Positions 57,760 to 64,000 of a stretch of 64,000 nt of DNA are shown here, piece by piece. A program made the translations under genes and the position numbers. The first letter of the stretch is position 1. Each line of letters begins with the position of its first letter. Source of the DNA: Acanthamoeba lenticulata (Eukaryota > Discosea > Longamoebia > Acanthamoebidae). A model generated the notes under the pieces. The model had not been told where the DNA came from. It searched no databases and saw nothing but the letters and a program-made list of their open reading frames with translations. The stretch spans positions 1-64,000 of the forward strand of contig NAVB01000105.1 of assembly GCA_002179805.1 (NCBI GenBank), written 5' to 3'.

Positions 57760-60700
57760 TCAGTCCTCAAAGACGACGCGCTGGCCACGGAAGCCGGTGT
57801 TGGCCAGCTTCTCACGCATGCGCCGCTTGAGGGTCCACGAGACGTGCTCACGGCCCACGTTGCTCGTTCGTCGCCGCCGGGCCGCCTTGTCCATGTCGCG
57901 CTGCGTGTTGCTCTTGTGGTCGATCTTCTTCTCCTTGTCCAGCATCACCACCGGCGCCGACGACTTCATGGCCGCCACGCGCGCCTGCTCCGCCCGCCGC
58001 GCATCGAACGGGCGCCCAGCCGCGCTCGCGTCCTCGCGCATCGACGCCGGCCCGCGCTTGCCTGCAGGCGCCGTTGTCGTCGTCGTCGTGGTCTTGTCTT
58101 TGCGGCTCGGCTTGTCGCGCCCGCCGGCCTGCGCCTTGGCAAAGTCGGCCATGGACTCGAAGAACATGGACGACGCGTCTTCCTCTTTTTCAGCATCGTG
58201 ACTCTCGTCCTCTTCTTCTTCTTCGTCCTCATCCATCAGGTCGCCGTCGTCATCGTCATCAGCTTCGGCCTGGTGTCGTCGAGCGCTCGAGCTCTGCTTG
58301 GCCTTGGGCGCTTCGTCGCGGCCGTCGAGATCGTCATCATCATCGTCTTCCTCTTCGTCATCGAGGTCGCCAGGGAAGGCGTCGGGGTCGTCCTCCTCTC
58401 CGCTCCAGTCGCTGTCCTCATTACGCTGGATCGGACCCTCATCTTCCTCCTTCTCGTCCTCGCTCTCGTCATCACTAAAGGCGATCCTGCGAGTGTCAAA
58501 GTTCCGCACTTCTTCATCGTCTTCTTCCTCGTCCTCGTCGTCCTCGTCGTCCTCGGCCTGGGCCTGTCGGCCGACCGCTGCCAGGCGCCCATCGTCAGCG
58601 TCCCCGTCGCCGTCGTCGTCAGAGGGCTCCTCGAGGACGGGAAAGGCGTCGGGGTCGTCCTCCTCGCCGCTCCAGTCGCTGTCCTCGTTGCGCTGGACGG
58701 GCCCGTGGTCCTCTTCCTCCTCACCTTCGCTCTCCTCGTCACTGAACGCAATCTTGCGACCGTTAAAGGCTCGCACTTCCTCTTCATCATCTTCATCGTC
58801 GTCAACATCATCATCGTCGTCGTCATCCTCGACCTCGGCCGCAGCCTTGGCCTGGACTCGTCGGCTCACCGCCAACTGGCTGTCGTTGTCGTCGTCAGAG
58901 GGCTCCTCCATGACGGGAAAGGCGTCGGGGTCGTCCTCCTCGCCGCTCCAGTCGCTGTTCTCGTTGCGCTGGATGGGCCCGTGGTCCTCGTCGTCCTCGT
59001 CGTCCTCGTCTTTTTCGTCGTCGGTGAAGGCGATCGGCCTCACGTTGAAGGTCACCCACTCGTCATCGCTGTCGTCATCGTCGTCGTCGTCATCGTCCTC
59101 ATCAAAATCGAAATCGTGATCCGACGCGAGTCGAGGCTTCTTCCTCGGCTGGACGGGCTCCTCTTCATCGTCCTCATCTTCGTCATGGTCGAGGTCGCCG
59201 GGGAAGGCGTCGGGGTCGTCCTCCTCACCGCTCCAGTCGCTGTTCTCACCGCGCTGGATGGGCCCGTGGTCCTCCTCCTCCTTGTTCTCGTCCTCGTCAT
59301 CACTGAATGCAATCCTGCTACTGTCAAAGGCTCGCACTTCTTCCTCATCATCACCATCATCCTCTTCGTCTTCTTCATCATCGTCGTCCTCTTCATCGTC
59401 GTCATCATCCACCTCCTGATCGCCTTCATCGAGGCCTTCTTCATCTTGTTCCATGTCGTCCTCGTCCTCGTCTTCGTCCTCGTCCTCGTCCTCCTCAGCC
59501 TCGTCCTCGCCGTTGTCAGCATTGGCTTGGCCTTTCGGGGTGACGCCCATCAGCTTCTCGTAGTCGGCCTGCAGCAGCCGCTGACGCTCGGCCTCCTGCC
59601 GCTGCTTGCGGTTCATCGGTGGCGCCGCCGCCGCCGCCGCCGCAGGCACGGTCTTTGGCTTCTCCGGGACAACGGCGTCAGCGTCGGCGCCCATCAGCTG
59701 GGCGTAGTCGGCCTGGAGGAGCCGCTGGCGCTCGGCCTCGCGCCGCTGCTTGCGGTTCATGGGCGCGCCGTCCTGGCCCGCGGCCCCGGCCGCGGCCACA
59801 GCGGCGTTCAGGCCGTCGAGGCCGATGCTCACGCCCGGGCCCAGCGGGGCGGCCGACGATGACAAAGACGACCTGCCCGAGCCGAGGCTGACGACGCGGA
59901 GGGCCGGCGCGGGACGGCTGACGGCCGCCGCGGAGAGCGGCAGCGGGCGGTGGACGACGAGCGCGTCGACCACAGCCTTGGCGCTGAGCAGCTTGTGGGC
60001 CAGCGACGCGTGGGCCGGGGACTCGAAGGGCTGCGGCCTCACGCCCGGCCGCGCCACCGCGCGGTCGATCACCTGCTGCAGGTCGAGCGTCTGCAGCACG
60101 ACACGAGCGCACGACACGACACGAACGCACGACACACACGCTCAGGCCATGCAACGCGCGCGTGCGGTGGAGGCGAGCCCGACGTACCCGGATCACCTCG
60201 ACTTCCGTCTCCAGGTCGGCGATGGCGCGCTTGTGCTGGGCGGCGTCGGCGTCGTCGACTTTGTCGTCGGGAAGAGTCTTTTCTTGGAGCTTGAAGAGGC
60301 GCTTCTGGGCCTTGAGCAGGAGGAACTGCTTGCGGTTCCGCAGGGCCTTGATGAGCGGCTTGAGCTCCTCCTGCTCCTCCTTGGACAGCCGCCACTGCTG
60401 CTTCTGCGGCTTTTCATCTTCGGGCTGCTGCCGAGGCTTGGCCTTGGAATCGGCCTTCTGCTTCGGCTTGTCCTTGGCCTGTAGGCTGCCCTTCTTCGCC
60501 TTGTCGTCGACGTTGTTGCCCTTCCTCTGTGGCGTGCGCTGCTGTTGTTGCGATTTGTGCGGCGATTTAATCGATTGATTAGATTTGCGGTCACGATCAG
60601 CAGGAGGCTGCGATCGCTGCCTGAATTGCGTCGACGGTGATCCCCGCGCGGGTGATTTGTTGTTGATGAAGCCACCTCGACCGCGTCGTGGGCCGCCAGC

Positions 60701-60997
60701 TGCCCCGCGGCCGGGTGAAGTGGAAGAGGACGATGATTTTCCTCGCCGGGTGGGCGATGAAGTTGGTGAGCGTTTCCTCTTCCGATCATTCATCTTTGGC
60801 TTCTCGTCTACCGTGTAGCGTGATTGAAACTGCAGGGATGGGCGGGGTCGAGGCGGCGGCGAACCACCGTCACCATCGCCTCCTTGTCCCCGGCCACGCC
60901 CGCCCCCGCCTCGGCCCGGCCCGCCGCCTCCCCTGCGGAGGCCTCCGCCGCGGCCATCCCAGCCCCGTTCGCCGTGTTTGTTGTTCGTGTGCGGCAT
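57760..60997 (-). CDS. BUD22/SRFBP1-like ribosome biogenesis protein with acidic repeats
   Basis: Two exons (60997-60188, 60090-57760) give about 1046 residues. The N-terminal 170 residues are Arg/Gly- and Lys-rich. A helical BUD22-type region follows (EEQEELKPLIKALRNRKQ, LLKAQKRLFKLQEK, ADLETEVEVIRTLDLQQVI). The C-terminus (HVSWTLKRRMREKL, FRGQRVVFED) resembles the end of animal SRFBP1 (…SWE..RR….G..I.F.D). Between them lie two MNRKQRREAERQRLLQADY modules and four acidic repeats, listed separately. BUD22 acts in 18S rRNA processing in the nucleolus. SRFBP1 also affects actin-related transcription. Orthology is inferred from the two end regions only. A plus-strand hydrophobic frame over the same DNA is an antisense artefact. 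Confidence 0.65.
58370..59345 (-). repeat. Four acidic coding repeats (FSDDE...QR.E.SDWSGEEDDPDAFP)
   Basis: Within the BUD22-like gene, a block of about 80 residues recurs four times. Each copy has EEVRxFxxRxIAFSDDE, a Glu/Asp run, GPIQRNENSDWSGEEDD and PDAFP. The SDWSGEEDDPDAFP core is nearly identical in all four at DNA level, while the linkers differ (two share EEPSDDD). The Ser-Asp-x-x-Glu/Asp sites are typical casein kinase 2 targets. The copies probably arose by unequal exchange inside the exon. Confidence 0.8.
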
Positions 60998-61160
60998 GTG
61001 CTGAGATGAGATGAAGAACGCGACCCTTGCCCATTTTCTTTTTATTCTTTTTATTCTTGAAACGAGAAATAAGCCGGTTTAATTGCACAAGTCACACAAA
61101 CATTATTAAGCCTCAACTGCCCCGCAGGCGCTCTGCAGCAAGAAGAGGGGACGCCGAGCG

Positions 61161-64000
61161 ATGGCGGACTGCCTCGACATGGAGAATGGGCGGTTTACGC
61201 TCTCGGTACTGTGGTGGGGCGGTGGGGCGCACTGTGTGCTGCGTGCACAACGATTAACCGGTAATCGAAAACCTGTGCGCCTGTACAGGTGGTTCTGCCG
61301 GACGGCGAGACCGAAGAGTTCTCCTTCCCCTCTAAGTTCACCATTGATCAAGTGAAGGTTTGTTTTTATTTTGTTTTAAATGATTTATTTTCCGAAATAA
61401 GAAAAGCAACAGCGTTTTTTTATTCATAAATGCTCGTGTTGTGGTGAACAACAGAGCGACATCCTGCGACGTTCGGCCAAGTTTGCCAGCCTACCCGAGG
61501 AAGCCAAGACGCAGTTCGTGCTGGGGATGGGCGAGGAAGAGCTCTTCGACGTCGAGTTTACACGATGCGTCACACACCGCCCCATCTACGAGTCTCTGCT
61601 CAAGGATGGTACCCAACTGCCCCACCCTATCATAGCGCTCAGCGCACTGATGTGGCGATCGTCGTCTTCGTTCTTTGCTTCTCTTTTCCTCGTTTTCGTT
61701 CTTTTTGTTGGCAGGTCGCGCCCGGGTCTACTTGTTCGAGAAGAAGCTGCAGAAGAAGCCGCGGTTCGTCACCTGTCGTCACCCTTCGCTCTTCTCTCAC
61801 ATGCCTGACCAGCGCTCACCACCCGCAGAGGGATGAAGAAGCCGTTCAACAACCTGCGGGCGAGCGCGCGGCTGATTTGGCCCACCACCGCGCTGGCCAT
61901 GGAGTCCAAGGACAGCTTCAGCCTGCGCAAGCAGCCGCACCAGATCCCGGTCGCCCTCAAGGGGCTCGACGGGGAGGGCGTCATCCTGAACTGCCCCGCC
62001 GGGGCCACCGCCGACGAGTTCCTCGCGCTGGCGCTGAAGCGGCTTCGGTCGCTGGTGTCCGAGCTCGAGACCGCCCACGAGCAGATTGACAAGGAAAAGG
62101 CGCGGCTTCACCAACAAGAAGCAGTGAGCAGAAAGGCCGAGGAGGAGGCAGGCCAGGCCAAGAAGGACGAGGCCGAGGACGAGCAGAAAGTGGTCATCGG
62201 CCTCTTCCATCCGTCGCACCAGGACCGTTCCATCGCAGGTCGGGCAGCGAGCTTGGAGGAGAGGAGGAGTGTGCGTGTGTGCGTGCGTTTGGCTGACGAC
62301 AAAGCTGAGGCCTCCACATGTGTTTGTGTTTGTGTAGTGGGCGAGGTGGTGCATGCGGCGGCATACGTGCAGGAGTGCGTGCGGTTCTCCATCGTCCCCG
62401 AGTTTGCGGTGCTGCCCAAGGTGGAGGGCGTCCGGACCAGCAGCAGCGTCGCGTCCCCGATCTCGCCTCGCATCCGCGTCACGGTCCTCCGCAAGAACTT
62501 TGAGGCCAACGACGCCGCAGGTAACGCCCTTGCCCTGCACGCGCAAGTGCCAAACGCATGCGTGTTCTCAAGAGAGAGTGGTCGTTACGCTTGCGCAGGT
62601 TCAGGCGCGTCCCTGCTCAGCCGCGAACCACGCAAGGCCGACCGCGTCGCCCTCCTGACAAAAAAGAGTCAAGCCGGAGAAAAGTGCACACCCAATTTGT
62701 TTTATATATTCTGTATTGATTTAATTTTACAATATTTTAATTTCATTTTTTGTTGACTACGTAGGAGACGTTCGGCGTGGGCCAAGGCGTCGCCGCTGAC
62801 GACGTCGCAGTCGGCACTTTTGGCCTCACCATCTCGTTCGCCTGAACTGCTGGGCTCCTCGAGTTCGCAGGCGCTCCTCCCGCGCGTCAACAAACAGCCA
62901 AACGGCGCCGCGGCCGACGGCGCGACGCTTCAGGTACGCCGCTCGTGCGGCCGTCACGCACAGAAGCCTCAGTTGGTTAACCCCAATCACGCAGCAGGAC
63001 CTGAAGAAGGGCGCGCCAATCACGGTCCAGTTCTTCCTGCCCGGGACCGGCGCGACGGTCGACCTCGAGTGCCTCACGTCCGCCACGCTGGGCTCCCTCA
63101 AGGACCTCCTCTGGGACAAGGCCAAGTGCGTCGTTTGTTTGTGCAAACCCACTGAGTCCATCAACCAATCCGCGTTGGCTGACGCTCGACATTCCAGCGG
63201 CCAAGAGCAGCAGAGCGGCGGCGTCGGCGTCGGCCTCGGAGAGAAGGCCCGGTACTCGATCAAGGTGTGGCACACGCACATGTACCTCACGGGCGATACG
63301 ACCGCGCTCCACCAGTTCCCCATCATCCAGTTCTGTTGGAAGAAGCAGCTGCTCGTCCGACTGTGCCTTGTCGACAAGCTCGAGAGCAAGCTGGACAAGC
63401 TCGTCTCCCTCCAGATCGGCTCTCTGGTACATAACTCACGCACATGCCGTGGAGCCTTCGTCATTCTTGACATTCCGCACATTTTTTGGATGGTCAGATC
63501 GGACGGCCGCTCTGCTGGCACACGTCGGACGAGGACCAGACGAGCCACTTCAAGCACAAGGTCAGTAGGTTGCTGGCGCGGGCCGACCGGGACTGGCAGT
63601 GCGCGGCGCAGGCCAAGCTGTCGACGGCGCCCGTGCCGCCCGACTTCCCGGCCGACATCCTGATCAAGGTCCACCTGCCGGGCGAGCAGCGCATGGCCAA
63701 GACCGTCCACTGCCTGGGCGACCAGACCTTGCTCGACGTCATGCACCAGGTGGCCAAGAAGTGGCAGGCCATGCCCATGATGGAGAGCCAGTTCGACCCG
63801 GCCGACTACGTGTTCAAGATCGTCGGGCGCGAGCGCTACATCATCAAACTCGAGCGCAAGCTCCACCAAATAGATTACATCCGGTGCGCGCCGCTTGCTC
63901 ACGGCCCACCAACCGCGGCTTGGGCCTGACCCGTCGTCCTCTTCGTGCGCGCGTGCGTGTGTGTGCGATGACACAGGGAGTGCCTCAAGCGGCGGGTCAA
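61161..64000 (+). CDS. Class I phosphoinositide 3-kinase catalytic subunit, 5' part
   Basis: Twelve exons, the last running off the window, encode the first 645 or so residues. Residues 17-105 resemble the adaptor-binding (p85-binding) domain of class I PI3K (VVLPDGETEEFSFPSKFTI, ILRRSAKF, ARVYLFEKK). A second beta-rich region with a helical arm follows (VALKGLDGEGVIL, SELETAHEQIDKEKARL). The final stretch is the Ras-binding domain (ADILIKVHLPGEQRMAKTV, DQTLLDVMHQVAKKW, YVFKIVGRERYI, DYIRECLKRRV). The C2, helical and kinase domains must lie downstream. The enzyme makes PtdIns(3,4,5)P3 at the plasma membrane for motility and macropinocytosis. Introns 62239-62337 and 62521-62598 are multiples of three without stops. 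Exon 8 could be checked: its frame has few conserved residues. Confidence 0.85.

Noticed and set aside
57739..59862. Large + strand frame of about 707 residues rich in Val, Leu and Ile that looks like a polytopic membrane protein
   Set aside because: It is the exact antisense of the Asp/Glu repeats of the BUD22-like gene. GAC/GAG codons read backward give Val/Leu codons, and the hydrophobic repeats mirror the acidic ones.

Overview
This window looks like nuclear DNA of a free-living amoeba, almost certainly Acanthamoeba (A. castellanii-like). I infer this from several traits. Genes are densely packed on both strands. Exons are GC-rich and introns and spacers are short and T- or A-rich. Almost every multi-exon gene uses donors of the form GT(A/G)CG. 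The gene set is amoebozoan: talin, a class I PI3-kinase with an adaptor-binding-like domain, a GRAM/TBC RabGAP, TKL kinases, START proteins and F-box/LQWARANGCPWD-repeat proteins. There are no bacterial operons, CRISPR arrays, rRNA genes or convincing tRNA genes. All gene models were built by eye, joining reading frames at GT/AG sites with matching phase.

Layout. 0-11 kb: the 3' end of an unknown gene, a malate/L-lactate dehydrogenase, a 13-exon TBC1D9-like RabGAP, and a five-knuckle ZCCHC7/Air-like RNA-binding protein. 11-19 kb: TMEM18, a secreted GH71 alpha-1,3-glucanase, a ZIP metal transporter, an intronless bicupin dioxygenase-like gene and small unknowns. 19-23 kb: a 14-exon FHA protein with two kinase domains. 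23-33 kb: small enzymes and membrane proteins. These include two START-like paralogues in opposite orientation, mitochondrial 12S rRNA methyltransferase METTL15, a U-box gene, a pyrimidine 5'-nucleotidase-like HAD enzyme, a tandem pair of tiny membrane proteins and uracil phosphoribosyltransferase. 33-39 kb: membrane proteins, an MDR oxidoreductase and an unusual protein ending in a ubiquitin fold with LRGG-RC. 39-49 kb: a full-length talin and a mitochondrial carrier. 49-54 kb: a frameshifted F-box/27-residue-repeat gene with a decayed partial copy beside it, then an HNH-nuclease/protein-kinase fusion. 54-61 kb: a MUS81 nuclease that also carries SAM and SWIM domains, and a BUD22/SRFBP1-like protein with internal acidic repeats. 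61-64 kb: the 5' half of a class I PI3-kinase.

The genes do not form one pathway. Two loose themes stand out. One is adhesion, membrane traffic and signalling (talin, PI3K, RabGAP, START, kinases). The other is nucleic-acid processing (MUS81, HNH-kinase, METTL15, Air-like, BUD22-like). The most novel candidates are the HNH-kinase fusion, the SAM-SWIM-MUS81 architecture, the FHA double kinase with a changed HRD motif, and the LRGG-RC ubiquitin-tailed protein.
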